In this document: positions 22,702 through 32,473 of the stretch, in pieces
Numbering within the stretch: the first letter of the stretch is position 1
Layout of the letters: every line of letters starts with the position of its first letter
Assembly (NCBI RefSeq): GCF_001431665.1
Contig: NZ_LLXV01000074.1
Span: 1-36,531, forward strand
Reading direction: 5' to 3'
Length of the DNA stretch: 36,531 nucleotides
Origin: Stenotrophomonas beteli
GTDB lineage: Bacteria; Pseudomonadota; Gammaproteobacteria; Xanthomonadales; Xanthomonadaceae
Notes under the pieces: generated by a model
What the model was told of the DNA's origin: nothing
The model's input: only the letters and a program-made list of their open reading frames with translations
Databases searched by the model: none
Made by a program: the position numbers and the translations under genes

Positions 22702-23376
22702 ATGTTCCTGCGTTCGTTCTGCCTGCTGGCTGCAGTGCTGCCCGCGTCCGCCTTTGCTGCCGGCATCGCCGGTGAGGGCGCCTGCCGCAATGGCGCATTC
22801 CCCTCCGAACAGAGCCGGTTCGCGCTGGCACGCGTGGTCGATGCACCGCGCCTGTACCTGCTCGGCGACATGGACGGCTGCCCCGCCAAGGGCGAACCGG
22901 CGTGCCGCCAGCGCGGCTATGTGGTCAACGGCGATACCGTGGTGACCGGCCGCGATCTGGGGCGTTACCGCTGCGCGTTCTTCCCGAACAAGGTGGGCGG
23001 CAGTGCGGGCTGGGTGGACCGCAGCAAGCTGCAGCCGCTGCCGGTGGTTGTACCGGCGCTGCAGGACTGGGCGGGCCACTGGGAAGACGGCGACAACGGC
23101 CTGCGCATCACCGTGCAGGGCGGGCAGCTGCATGTGGAAGGCGACGCCTACTGGCCCTCCGCCAACCCCACGCCGGAGCAGCGCCCCTATGGGCCGAACA
23201 TGGGCCAGGTGGAAGCGCGAGCGACGCCGCGTGGTGCCGACGTCGAGTTTGTCGAGGACACCTGCAAGGTGCGCGTGCATTCGCTGGGTGAGGTGCTGAT
23301 CGTGGCCGACAACAGCGAATGCGGAGGCATGAACGTGCGCTTCAACGGTGTGTATCGGCGCGCGGGGAAACGCTGA
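22702..23376 (+). CDS. Exported protein with SH3-like region, function unknown
   Basis: A 224-residue protein with a clear signal peptide (about 1-19, FCLLAAVLPASAFA). The first half of the mature part (about 40-115) has a bacterial SH3-like look, with short strands around RLYLLGDMDG, GYVVNGDTVV and AGWVDRSKL. It carries several Cys that could form disulfides in the periplasm. The second half (about 120-218) contains DWAGHWEDGDNGLRI, a lipocalin-like or lysozyme-inhibitor-like small beta domain, and ends NVRFNGVYRR. The SH3-like call is by eye only. It may bind cell wall or protein in the periplasm. Confidence 0.75.
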   Translation: MFLRSFCLLAAVLPASAFAAGIAGEGACRNGAFPSEQSRFALARVVDAPRLYLLGDMDGCPAKGEPACRQRGYVVNGDTVVTGRDLGRYRCAFFPNKVGGSAGWVDRSKLQPLPVVVPALQDWAGHWEDGDNGLRITVQGGQLHVEGDAYWPSANPTPEQRPYGPNMGQVEARATPRGADVEFVEDTCKVRVHSLGEVLIVADNSECGGMNVRFNGVYRRAGKR

Positions 23377-23392
23377 AGGACGCATGAGGGAT

Positions 23393-23430
23393 GGGGTCAG
23401 CGCCCTTTCGCGGGCGACGGGATCCGACCC
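23393..23430. repeat. Decayed GGGGTC-type palindrome
   Basis: Begins GGGGTCAGCGCCCTTTC and ends GGGATCCGACCC, pairing imperfectly. It is the same class as the perfect 41-base palindrome at 36140. It fills the 57-base gap between the convergent genes ending at 23376 and 23434 and may act as a terminator for both. Confidence 0.6.
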
Positions 23431-23433
23431 GGG

Positions 23434-25242
23434 TCAGCGCCGCCGCTCCAGCCACCACAGCAGCGCGGCACACAGCACGAAGGCCAGCCACCAGGGCCAG
23501 CGCGAGCCCGCGACCGGCTGCATGACCGAGGTGTCGGCCGGCGTGCGCGACGCCAGCGCCTGCGTGGTCGCATCGGTCATCGCCTGCCGATGCAGCGCTG
23601 GTGCCTGCTTCGGGTCGAACACATAGCGCCAGACAGTGCTGTCGCCATGGCGCAGGCGCTGCCAGCCTGCTTCGCGCGGCCACCAGCCGGCGCAGCGCAG
23701 CGCCGACGTCGTGCCATCCACCCGCAGTGGAACACCGTCGCCGCGTTCGTTGAAGGCCTGCAGCGGCGCCTGGACCCCGCACAGCGCCTGTCGTTCGCCT
23801 GCCCAGGCAATCGCCTGCGGTGACCACAGTGCATCTGCGGTGCTCTGCGCGCGTGCCAAGGTGGCCACCACGCCGCTCCAGAGTTCGCCGTGGCGGTCAT
23901 CGCGCCCGGCCAGCACCCAGCGCCAGCTGTCGGTCAGAGGCAGCAGGCCGATGCGGCCCTTGCCGACCGCGCGCCAGCCGCCGACGGTGTTGCCGCCACG
24001 GTCCAGCAGCAGAGCGTGGCTGCCCGGTGCCTGCAACGCCAGTGCTTCCAGCGCGGGCAGGGCGGCACTGCGCGAGCTGCGGTCGGCGTCCTCGCCGTCG
24101 CGGGTCGGCAGCGTACCGGCGGCGAGCGGGCCACGCCGTGCGGCCAGCATCGTGCTGTCGCCGTCGCCCGCAAGTTCAAGAGTGCGGCTGCTGCCGTCGC
24201 CCAGCAGCGGCAGGCCCAGGTCACGCAGGCGTTGGCGCGCCGCGGCCGGCGGTGCGCCGGCACTGCGGACCAGCACGCCCAGCCCATCGCGCAAGGCCTG
24301 GCGCACGCCGGCCATCTGGCCCGCGCTCAGGGCCGCCAGGCTGCGTTCGTCCAGCAGCAGCAGGTCGGCGCGCGCCAGTGAGGCCGCATCCAGCGGCACC
24401 GCGCCATCGCCCACGCTGAGACCGGCGCCGGTCTCGGCCTGCACCTGCACGCGGATACCGGCATCGGCGGCCCAACGGCGCAGGTACTTCAGTTCCGGCC
24501 CGGGCGCGCTGGCGCGTACCAGCAGGCGCAGCGGTGCGGCGGGCAACGTCTGCTGCGGCACCGGTACGGTGTCCACCACGTGCCCGCCGGCATCGAGCAG
24601 GCGCAGGCGGAACACACTGCGGCCTTCGGCGCGGGCGACACCACTGAGCCGCACGCCGCCATCGCCGGCCACGTCTGCGCGATCAACCACGCTGCCGGCC
24701 GGGTCCAGCAGTTCTGCCCGGGCGTTCGCCACGCCGCGCACCTGCGCCTGCACCTCGAAGCGCGCGCCCGGGGCGACATCGGCCGGGGGCTGCAGCGCGA
24801 TCCAGCCGCGCGGTGCGGGCGCTGGCTGCCAGCGCACGTTGCCGGGCAGCCCCGCGTCGCGGTCACGCGCGGTGAGGCCGGCACCCACCAGGGTCAGGGT
24901 GGATGCAGGATGCTGGCGCAGCGCGGTGGCCAGATCGGGCACGCGCTGGCCGCCTGCCACGTGGGCCGCCTCCGGCAACAGCAGCAGCGGGCCGTCGCTG
25001 GCCGGCAGTGCACCGGCCCTGGCGGCCTCGGCGCTGAGCACCACCAGGCCAGCAGCGGGTCGCTGATGGGTCGGCGGCACCAGGCAGACGTACAGCAACG
25101 TTGCAGCCACGACCTGCACGCCAACAACGATCCACGGGCGACCACGATGCACCGTGCGTCCACGTAGCTGGCGCACGCTGGCGATGGCCACGACCAGGGC
25201 CAGTGCCAGCGCGATCCACAGGTTCAGGCCGGAGGCGTTCAT
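23434..25242 (-). CDS. Large membrane-anchored protein, last gene of the MoxR operon
   Basis: A 602-residue protein, not firmly assigned. Two N-terminal helices (about 6-25 and 36-54) and one C-terminal helix (about 582-599, WWLAFVLCAALLWWL) bracket a long, probably periplasmic, region. The middle has a beta-sandwich-like part (about 150-260: RFEVQAQVRGVANARAELLD) and an alpha/beta part (about 265-470: ADLLLLDERSLAAL, LRDGLGVLVRSAG) of the type seen in glutamine-amidotransferase-like domains of MoxR/VWA operons, without a visible catalytic triad. The ATG at 25242 overlaps the DUF4175-like stop by 4 bases and has GGAGG upstream, so it is translationally coupled. It is probably a structural part of the envelope machine. 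Confidence 0.82.
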   Translation of the reverse strand: MNASGLNLWIALALALVVAIASVRQLRGRTVHRGRPWIVVGVQVVAATLLYVCLVPPTHQRPAAGLVVLSAEAARAGALPASDGPLLLLPEAAHVAGGQRVPDLATALRQHPASTLTLVGAGLTARDRDAGLPGNVRWQPAPAPRGWIALQPPADVAPGARFEVQAQVRGVANARAELLDPAGSVVDRADVAGDGGVRLSGVARAEGRSVFRLRLLDAGGHVVDTVPVPQQTLPAAPLRLLVRASAPGPELKYLRRWAADAGIRVQVQAETGAGLSVGDGAVPLDAASLARADLLLLDERSLAALSAGQMAGVRQALRDGLGVLVRSAGAPPAAARQRLRDLGLPLLGDGSSRTLELAGDGDSTMLAARRGPLAAGTLPTRDGEDADRSSRSAALPALEALALQAPGSHALLLDRGGNTVGGWRAVGKGRIGLLPLTDSWRWVLAGRDDRHGELWSGVVATLARAQSTADALWSPQAIAWAGERQALCGVQAPLQAFNERGDGVPLRVDGTTSALRCAGWWPREAGWQRLRHGDSTVWRYVFDPKQAPALHRQAMTDATTQALASRTPADTSVMQPVAGSRWPWWLAFVLCAALLWWLERRR

Positions 25243-27392
25243 GGTTGCGCCTCCAGCGCGTCCAGATACCGCTGCCCCATCGCATCGGTTGCATTGCGCC
25301 GCATCACCTGCGGCAACGGTCGCTGCAGTGCCCGCCACAACTGCGCGCGCAGGCGCTGGCGGCAATCGCCGCAACCAGGCTCGATGCGCAGCTGTTCGAT
25401 GGCGGCGGCCAGGTCCAGTGCGTCGGGCAGGTAGGCGGCGTTGCGCTGCTGCCAGGCCGCGAGCGCATCGAGATCCGGTGCGCTGTTGTCATCACCGAGG
25501 CGCTGCCAGGCTTCAACGATGACCGGATCCGGCGGGGTGCGCGCGGCCAACGGCAGTTCACGGCTGGCCAGCCCGGCGCGATCACCGCCCAGCCGGCGGC
25601 TTTCATCGATGGGTGGCAGCTCCGGCCCGACCCGCGCCAGGTAGATGCGTTCGGCCTGCTGCACCTGCTTGATGAAGCCCAACGCCTTGTACGCGAACGG
25701 CAGTGCCTGCTGCGGGCGGCCCTGGCGCAGCTCGCCTTCGGCCGACCACATCTGGTCCAGCGCCGCCTTCAACGTAGCGCGCGTCTGCGGATCGAGCAGG
25801 GTGGCCGCCTCGGCGTGGTCGTGGGTGTGGCCGTATTCGGACAGCACATCGGTGGCGCTGCCGAATACCGGCGGCGCGTCAGCGTTGCCGCCATGATCGT
25901 GGCCATGGTCGTCGTGCGCACCGCCGCCTGCGTCATGGTCGTGATCGTCGTCATGACGGTCTGCGGTGGGCGTATCGCTGGTGGGCAGGTCGCTGGTCGG
26001 CGGTGGCTTCGGCGCACCTTCGCTTTCCTCGCCCAGGAACTGGCCGTAGCGCAGGCGCAGGATGCGCTGGTCGACACCGATCGCGTCGCTGCGCTTCACG
26101 AAGTCCTCGGCGCCCAGGCTGCGCTGCTGGCGGATCAACGCCTCGGCATCGATGATGATCTGGCGCTGGCTGCGGAAGTAGGCGGGCAGCGTCTTCTTGA
26201 TGCGGCCTTCCAGCTCGGCGCCGAGTGCCACTTCGGCACTGGGCAGGCGCAGGATCACGCTGCTGCTGCGTCCCACCTGCGCTACGGGCGAGTGGTTGTC
26301 GCGCACCTCCAGCTGGGCGATCACATCGTTGCCGGGCTGCGCGCCCAGCGCGGCCAGATCGAGGGTATGCGCGAAGCGCCGTGCGGTTGGCTCGCCACTG
26401 CCGGTGAGGCTGACACGGCGCTTGAGGAAGGTGATGTTTTCGCCGCTGCCCTGGGTGGTGGTGATCGACAGGAGTGCCTGTACGGCCACGCCGTAATCGT
26501 CGTTGGCCTCGAAGCGCAGCGCCCATTGCCGTTGCCCGGGCGTGCCCAGCACCAGGCTGGCGGCCGGTTCCAGTACGCGCACGCTGGGCGCGCGATCGGC
26601 CACCACGTCCAGCCGATGCAGGCGGGTCTCGGCCAGCGCCGGCTCGCTGACCACGCGGTACAGCACCGGTGCACGTGCCACGTCCTGTGCCAGCCAGTGG
26701 CCGTCGCGCTCGCGCAGCGGCAGGCGGCGACCATCGTGGAACTGCAACCACGCCTTGCTCGGCGCACGGTCGAAGCGCAGCGACCAGGACAGGCGGCTGT
26801 CGGCGGCCACCTTGGCATCCAGCGCATTGCGGGTGAGCGTGGCCTGGCCGGTATAGGCCGGTGCGTCGATGCGCAGGCGGCTCGACTGCAGGCGCAACGG
26901 GCCGGCGGGCACGGAGGTGCCCGGCACCACCGATGCAGCGGCGCCGGGGCCGCTGCCCGAGCGTGGCCAGCCCAGAGCCAGCAACGCGATGGCCAGGCCT
27001 GCGGTCCAGCACACGGCCAGCGCTGTGCGCGGCCAGCGCGGGCGAAGCTCCGGCATTGCATGTTCCAGTGTCGCCAGCACATGCGTGCGCTGGCGACGCT
27101 GCAGCGGATTGAGCGTAGCGGTATCGGCGAACAGCAGATCGGCACTGTCCTCGCTGGCACCGCTGCCGTCGAGCTGGCGTTGCAGCCACTGCCGGTCCAG
27201 CCGGCGGGCGCGGGCAGTGGCCAGCGCCGCACAGGCGAGCAGGCTGACCGTGCCGACCACACAGGCGATGTCGAAGCCGGCCAGGCGCAGGGCCAGCACC
27301 GTGGCGGCCACTGCCCAGGGCAGGCCCAGCAGCAGAGTGATGAGCGCGCGTCGTCGTCGCGCGCGCTGCCAGGCGTGCTGCAGGGTACTCAT
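25239..27392 (-). CDS. DUF4175-like membrane protein with His/Asp-rich insert
   Basis: A 717-residue protein. Two or three N-terminal helices (about 15-58 and 123-143) precede a large predicted periplasmic region with beta-rich segments (about 165-390: SSRLRIDAPAYTG, WALRFEANDDYGV), then helical segments (about 395-470, 530-700). The order and size match DUF4175-type proteins found beside MoxR, DUF58 and DUF4159 genes. A striking segment near 478-502 alternates His and Asp/Gly (HDDDHDHD, HDDHGHDHGG), followed by GHTHDHAEA; it probably binds a transition metal. It overlaps its neighbours on both sides by 4 bases. It may be the scaffold on which MoxR and the DUF58 protein act. Confidence 0.8.
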   Translation of the reverse strand: MSTLQHAWQRARRRRALITLLLGLPWAVAATVLALRLAGFDIACVVGTVSLLACAALATARARRLDRQWLQRQLDGSGASEDSADLLFADTATLNPLQRRQRTHVLATLEHAMPELRPRWPRTALAVCWTAGLAIALLALGWPRSGSGPGAAASVVPGTSVPAGPLRLQSSRLRIDAPAYTGQATLTRNALDAKVAADSRLSWSLRFDRAPSKAWLQFHDGRRLPLRERDGHWLAQDVARAPVLYRVVSEPALAETRLHRLDVVADRAPSVRVLEPAASLVLGTPGQRQWALRFEANDDYGVAVQALLSITTTQGSGENITFLKRRVSLTGSGEPTARRFAHTLDLAALGAQPGNDVIAQLEVRDNHSPVAQVGRSSSVILRLPSAEVALGAELEGRIKKTLPAYFRSQRQIIIDAEALIRQQRSLGAEDFVKRSDAIGVDQRILRLRYGQFLGEESEGAPKPPPTSDLPTSDTPTADRHDDDHDHDAGGGAHDDHGHDHGGNADAPPVFGSATDVLSEYGHTHDHAEAATLLDPQTRATLKAALDQMWSAEGELRQGRPQQALPFAYKALGFIKQVQQAERIYLARVGPELPPIDESRRLGGDRAGLASRELPLAARTPPDPVIVEAWQRLGDDNSAPDLDALAAWQQRNAAYLPDALDLAAAIEQLRIEPGCGDCRQRLRAQLWRALQRPLPQVMRRNATDAMGQRYLDALEAQP

Positions 27393-28510
27393 GCAGGCAC
27401 CCTGCGGCGGGCGCTGCTGGCCATCCAGCGTTCCAGCGCGAACAGCAGCACGATCAGCACCGCCAGCCAGGCGGTGGGTTCACGCAGCGGAGGTGTTGCC
27501 GCGGGCAATGCCGCGCGCTGCGGTGCGTGGTCTGCCGCATCGCCCAGACGCGGTGGCGGCGGCGGCTGCAGCACCAGTAGCAGCGAACGCGGCAGCGCGG
27601 GATCGCGCAGCGCGGCGTTGCTGGCGACGCTCCAGTCGCCGGGCAATGACAGCAGGCGGCCGTGGCCGATGCGTTGCTGCCACAGCAGCGGTGTGCCTTC
27701 AGGGCTGCGCAGCAGTACAGCGGCCTCTGGCAGTGGCTTGGCGGCCGTCAGCACCGTGCCGCCCGCGTGCAGCCACGCCTGCCAGGGGGGCGACAGCGCA
27801 TCGTCGCGGCCCCAGGCGCCGATCTCGCCGCGTTCGGGCAGGGCGCCGGCCGCCAACGGTGCCGGCGGCACCTGCGCGCCCCAGGCCCGCTGCAGCGCGT
27901 CCAGCCAATACCGGACGGCGCTGGAAGCATCGGCAGGCACGCGCAATCGCGGCGGTGTTGGCGCAACCTGCGCGGCGGTGACCGCGAGCGGGTGGGTTTT
28001 CCATTGCACGTCGCGTGACAGCAGCAGGCGGGCACCCTCCAGGCCGGGCAGCGGATCGGGCACATGCACGGTCAACGCGGTACCGGCAGGCAGCCGTGCG
28101 TCCAGCTCGCGCAGCAGGCTGGGCAACGTTGCCTGGCCGGGTGCCGGCGCTTGTTCGATGGAAGGGAACCCGGGCGCCAGCCAGTGCCAGTTGCCAGCAG
28201 CGGCGTTGCCGCGCAGTGCGGCGCCGTCCAGGCCCGGCGCGACCACCGTCCATGCAGCGGGGACCGGCGCAGGACCGGTCAACGCAGGCCGCGCCAGCAA
28301 CAGCGCCAGCGCGGCCAGCAGCAACATGCGCACCAGCAGCAACGGCCAATCATCGAAGCGGATGCGCTGGCGCGGCCGGATCTGTGCGCGCAGCCAGCGC
28401 AGTGCGGCGAAATCCAGCGGCGTATACGGATGGCGACGGGCGAGGTGGATCAGCAGCGGCAGCAGCCAGGCGGCAAGGGCAGCCAGCCCCAGCGGAAACA
28501 ACAGGTTCAT
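27389..28510 (-). CDS. BatA N-terminal (aerotolerance) domain membrane protein
   Basis: A 373-residue protein. It opens with the signature BatA-N region: a first helix (about 2-22), then LIHLARRHPYTPLDFAALRWL, and a second helix (about 57-77, LLLVRMLLLAALALLLARP). The long middle part (about 85-335) resembles the periplasmic portions of BatA/DUF4159-type proteins (LHAGGTVLTA, GRLLSLPGDWSVASN). A third helix lies near the end (about 346-362). No VWA MIDAS motif (DxSxS) is evident, so it differs from true BatA/BatB. 4-base overlaps with both neighbours indicate coupled translation. It is likely an inner-membrane subunit of the MoxR-linked complex. Confidence 0.82.
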   Translation of the reverse strand: MNLLFPLGLAALAAWLLPLLIHLARRHPYTPLDFAALRWLRAQIRPRQRIRFDDWPLLLVRMLLLAALALLLARPALTGPAPVPAAWTVVAPGLDGAALRGNAAAGNWHWLAPGFPSIEQAPAPGQATLPSLLRELDARLPAGTALTVHVPDPLPGLEGARLLLSRDVQWKTHPLAVTAAQVAPTPPRLRVPADASSAVRYWLDALQRAWGAQVPPAPLAAGALPERGEIGAWGRDDALSPPWQAWLHAGGTVLTAAKPLPEAAVLLRSPEGTPLLWQQRIGHGRLLSLPGDWSVASNAALRDPALPRSLLLVLQPPPPPRLGDAADHAPQRAALPAATPPLREPTAWLAVLIVLLFALERWMASSARRRVPA

Positions 28511-29403
28511 GCCGGGCCTCCGCGGCCGAACAACCCCTGTAGTGCCTGGTCCAGAGGCTGGTCGAGCCAGCCGGTGGCACTGGCGATGCCGCTGGCCTGC
28601 AGGCGCGCACGCAATGCACTGCGCGCGTCAGCGAAGCGCTGCAGGTAGTCGGCGCGGATCGCCGCGCCATCGCCCAGCAGTTCCTCGCCGGTTTCCGGGT
28701 CGCGGAAGCGATGGCCTGCATCGAACGGGAAGTCGCGCTCGTCGGCGGTGAGGATCTGCAGCAGTGCCACTTCGCGGCGCGCGCTGGCCAGTTGTTCCAG
28801 CAGCACGATGCCAGCGTCGTCGAAGCCATCACCGATTGCCAGCAGCAGGTCGCCCGGGCGCACGCGCTCCCACAGCGGGCGCAGGTGATCGGCCGCAGGC
28901 CAGGCGCCGCGCGCCTGCAGGGCGTGCAGTTGCAGATACACACGGTCGCGCTGGCGCGCACCGCTCGCGGCCGGCACCAGTTGCAGGCCATCGCCATTGA
29001 TCGCCAGCAGGCCGAAGCGATCACCCTGTTGCAGGGCCAGTTCAACCAGGCACGCGGCCACGCCACGCATGTGCTCCAGGCGCGTGCGCTGCGGTGCCGC
29101 GCGATCAGCCTGGCCGGCCGAGGCGGTGGCATCGAGCAGCAGCCAGACCGTGATCGGGCTTTCGCGTTCGGACTCGCGCACGAAGAAGCGGTCCGAGCGT
29201 GCATACAGCTTCCAGTCGATCTGGCGCAGTTCGTCACCCGGTTCGTAGGCACGGTACTGGGCGAACTCCAGGCCGGCACCGCGGCTGCGGCTGGCGTGCT
29301 GGCCGATGCCGCTTGCACCGCTGGCCAGGCGCGGCCGCAGGCGCAGCAGGCGCAGGCGCGCACGCAGTTCCGGTGGCAGGGTCAACGGCGTACCTGCGTT
29401 CAC
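28507..29403 (-). CDS. DUF58 (VWA-like) protein
   Basis: A 298-residue protein with the DUF58 hallmark YEPGDELRQIDWKLYAR (about 53-69) followed by RFFVRESERE. A VWA-like fold follows, with VWLLLDATASAGQ as the altered metal-site strand and LLAIGDGFDDAG as a later one. DUF58 proteins are nearly always next to MoxR ATPases and are thought to be their adaptors. The start chosen is GTG 29403 (VNAGTPLTLPPELRARL), 7 bases after the MoxR stop; a longer frame to 29463 would overlap MoxR by 53 bases with no support. The protein is probably cytoplasmic or peripheral to the membrane. Confidence 0.88.
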   Translation of the reverse strand: MNAGTPLTLPPELRARLRLLRLRPRLASGASGIGQHASRSRGAGLEFAQYRAYEPGDELRQIDWKLYARSDRFFVRESERESPITVWLLLDATASAGQADRAAPQRTRLEHMRGVAACLVELALQQGDRFGLLAINGDGLQLVPAASGARQRDRVYLQLHALQARGAWPAADHLRPLWERVRPGDLLLAIGDGFDDAGIVLLEQLASARREVALLQILTADERDFPFDAGHRFRDPETGEELLGDGAAIRADYLQRFADARSALRARLQASGIASATGWLDQPLDQALQGLFGRGGPA

Positions 29404-29410
29404 GCGTGGC

Positions 29411-30394
<984 letters not shown>

Positions 30395-30410
30395 GGGCGT
30401 GCAGGTCCTA

Positions 30411-31118
30411 TCAATTGTTCAACGCGTACATCACGATGTTGACGCCGAAGCGGGTGTTGTCTTCGGCCAGGAAACGCTTGTTGCGCCAGTCGTAGTCCCA
30501 CTCGCAGCCGTAATCCTTGTTGCTGTACAGCAGGCCCAGGCGGCCGTCGACCTCGATGCCCTTCAGGTAGTCGTGCACCAGGTCGTCGCCCCAGCCGTTG
30601 AGCTCGAAGCTGGTGGCGGGCGGGCCGTCGGGGAAGCGGAAGAAACTGCGGTACAGCGCGTGGCTGTTGGGCAGCTTCTGCAAGGCCTTGGGCCCGAACA
30701 GGCGGCCCATCTGCGCCTCGAACGAGGTGGCGAACAGGCCGTCGATGTCATGGTTGCAGTCGTCGACGAAGACGAAGCCGCCATTGCGCACGTAACGCAC
30801 GAAGTTCTGCCGCTCGGCGGCATTGAACTCCACCAGCGTGTGCCCGGCCAGGTAGCAGAACGGTGCTTCCAGCATGCGCGGATCGGCCAGCGCCACCACA
30901 TGTTCCTGCGGATCCACCCGCAGCGAGGTGTAGTCGATCAGCGAGGTGATCAGGTTGGACGGCATGCGCGCGTCGACGTCCCAGTCACCGGAGTCGTACT
31001 GCAGGCGGGTGAACCAGAAGTCGTAGCGCGAACTGCGCGGGCCTGCCTGCGCCCAGGCCGGCAACGCCGCCGCCGAAGCGGCAGCGGCCAGCCAGCGCAG
31101 GCAGGCCCGGCGATCCAT
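30411..31118 (-). CDS. DUF4159 protein with Tat-like signal
   Basis: A 235-residue protein. The N-terminus (MDRRACLRWLAAAASAAALPAWA) has a twin-Arg pair, a hydrophobic stretch and an AxA-type end, so Tat export is likely. The mature part fits DUF4159: FTRLQYDSGDWD, ITSLIDYTSLRVDP, a flavodoxin-like NFVRYVRNGGFVFVDDCNHD, and LGLLYSNKDYGCEWDYDW near the end. Members of this family usually sit in MoxR/VWA operons, sometimes fused to BatA-N proteins; here it is a separate exported polypeptide. Its start codon shares one base with the stop of the TldE-like gene (TGATG), so translation is coupled. Confidence 0.88.
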   Translation of the reverse strand: MDRRACLRWLAAAASAAALPAWAQAGPRSSRYDFWFTRLQYDSGDWDVDARMPSNLITSLIDYTSLRVDPQEHVVALADPRMLEAPFCYLAGHTLVEFNAAERQNFVRYVRNGGFVFVDDCNHDIDGLFATSFEAQMGRLFGPKALQKLPNSHALYRSFFRFPDGPPATSFELNGWGDDLVHDYLKGIEVDGRLGLLYSNKDYGCEWDYDWRNKRFLAEDNTRFGVNIVMYALNN

Positions 31119-32452
31119 CAGACCGCGTCAGACAGCGAAGTGAAGGTGAAATCGCGCAGCTTCATCGGCGGGATCATCATCACGAAGCTGGACTCATCAC
31201 CGGCCACGCGCACCGGCTTGCCCAGCTCTTCGATGTTGTTGAGCATGATCACCGGCGACTCGTTGAAGCGGAAGTTCTTCACCGGGTGCTTGATCTGGCC
31301 GTTCTCGATGTAGAAGGTGCCGTCGCGGGTCAGGCCGGTCAGCAGCACGGTCTGCGGGTCGACCATGCGGATGTACCAGGTGCGGGTGACCAGGATGCCC
31401 TTCTGGGTGCCGCGCACCAGCTCGGCGGTGCTCTTCTCGCCGCCGCTCATCAGCAGGTTGCCCGGCGTAGCCTTGGCGGTCTTGCCCTGCTTCTGCGCCC
31501 AGAAGCGCGAGTAGTCCAGGTTGGCGATCCTGCCGTTCTCGATGATGGCCATGCGTTCGCGCGGCAGGCCTTCGTTGTCCCACGGCAGCACCGGCGCCTC
31601 CGGATGCCACGGGTCGGCGAACATGGTCACGCGCGGGTCGTAGACCTGCTCGCCCAGCTTGTTGCCGCCGCCCTTCTTGGACAGGAAGCTGCGCCCCTCG
31701 TCGGCCGAGCGGGCGCTGAAGAAATTCATCATGAAGCTGATCAGGCCCGCGGCCGCGGCCGGCTCCAGGATGACCGTGTACTTGCCCGGCTCCAGCGCCT
31801 TGGCTTCGGCCGATTCAGTGGCCTTGCGCATGGCGATGCGGATGTCCTGCTCGGCCTTGAAGTCGGCGGCATCCTTCAGGTTGCGGCCGACCCAGCCCGA
31901 GCCGCGGCCGTCTTCGGTGCGCACGGTGCAGGTGTAATCGAAGTTGGTGGTGCGCTGGTAGGCGAAGTTGCCGTTGCTGTTGGCGGTGGCCTGGAAGCCC
32001 TGGCCGTCCTCGAGGAAGCCGGCGGCAATGAGCCCGTTGCCACGGCACGGCGCGATCGAATCGGCGGCGACCCTGGCGCGGAAGGCCGGGTCGATCGCGG
32101 CGGTGGATTCGCTGAAGGTGGGGCTGGCGCGGTAGCTCTGCTTGCCGATGGCCGGCATGAACTCCGGGTTCTCCGGGGCCAGGCGGGCCAGGTCTTCGGC
32201 ACGGCGCACCACGCGTTCCAGCGCAGCATCGTCGAACTCGTTGATCGAGGCGGTGCCGACGCGCTTGCCGAAGGCCACGGTGACGGCCAGTTCGGTGTTG
32301 TCGACAATCCCGCTGGTGGAAACATTGTTCAACGCAAAACGGATGTTGCCGCTGATCGCGCCGGCCAGCACGGCGGTGCACTCGTCGGCCTTGGACAGGG
32401 CGATGACCTTGTCGAGGATGGCCTTGGCCTGGGCTTCGGTGAAGATACTCAT
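31118..32452 (-). CDS. TldE/PmbA-like partner of TldD peptidases
   Basis: A 444-residue protein of the TldD/PmbA family. It has the family fold, but the stretch equivalent to the TldD zinc helix reads ILEPAAAAGLISFMM and has no HExxxH, the pattern of TldE/PmbA. E. coli TldD-TldE forms a heterodimer with one active zinc site that unwinds and degrades or matures peptides (microcin B17, CcdA). No signal peptide is evident (MSIFTEAQAKAILDKV), unlike both TldD-like genes upstream. GGAG lies ahead of ATG 32452. It follows the second TldD-like gene by 21 bases and is coupled to the DUF4159 gene. It is probably the non-catalytic half of the pair. Confidence 0.88.
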   Translation of the reverse strand: MSIFTEAQAKAILDKVIALSKADECTAVLAGAISGNIRFALNNVSTSGIVDNTELAVTVAFGKRVGTASINEFDDAALERVVRRAEDLARLAPENPEFMPAIGKQSYRASPTFSESTAAIDPAFRARVAADSIAPCRGNGLIAAGFLEDGQGFQATANSNGNFAYQRTTNFDYTCTVRTEDGRGSGWVGRNLKDAADFKAEQDIRIAMRKATESAEAKALEPGKYTVILEPAAAAGLISFMMNFFSARSADEGRSFLSKKGGGNKLGEQVYDPRVTMFADPWHPEAPVLPWDNEGLPRERMAIIENGRIANLDYSRFWAQKQGKTAKATPGNLLMSGGEKSTAELVRGTQKGILVTRTWYIRMVDPQTVLLTGLTRDGTFYIENGQIKHPVKNFRFNESPVIMLNNIEELGKPVRVAGDESSFVMMIPPMKLRDFTFTSLSDAV

Positions 32453-32473
32453 GGTGTAAGGGCTCCTGACCGG

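Noticed and set aside
25101..28751. A 1216-codon open frame on the plus strand
   Set aside because: It lies opposite three tightly coupled minus-strand genes with recognisable domains. Its peptide is a low-complexity Arg/Gln/Ala/Ser mix with no motif, as expected for an antisense frame in GC-rich DNA.
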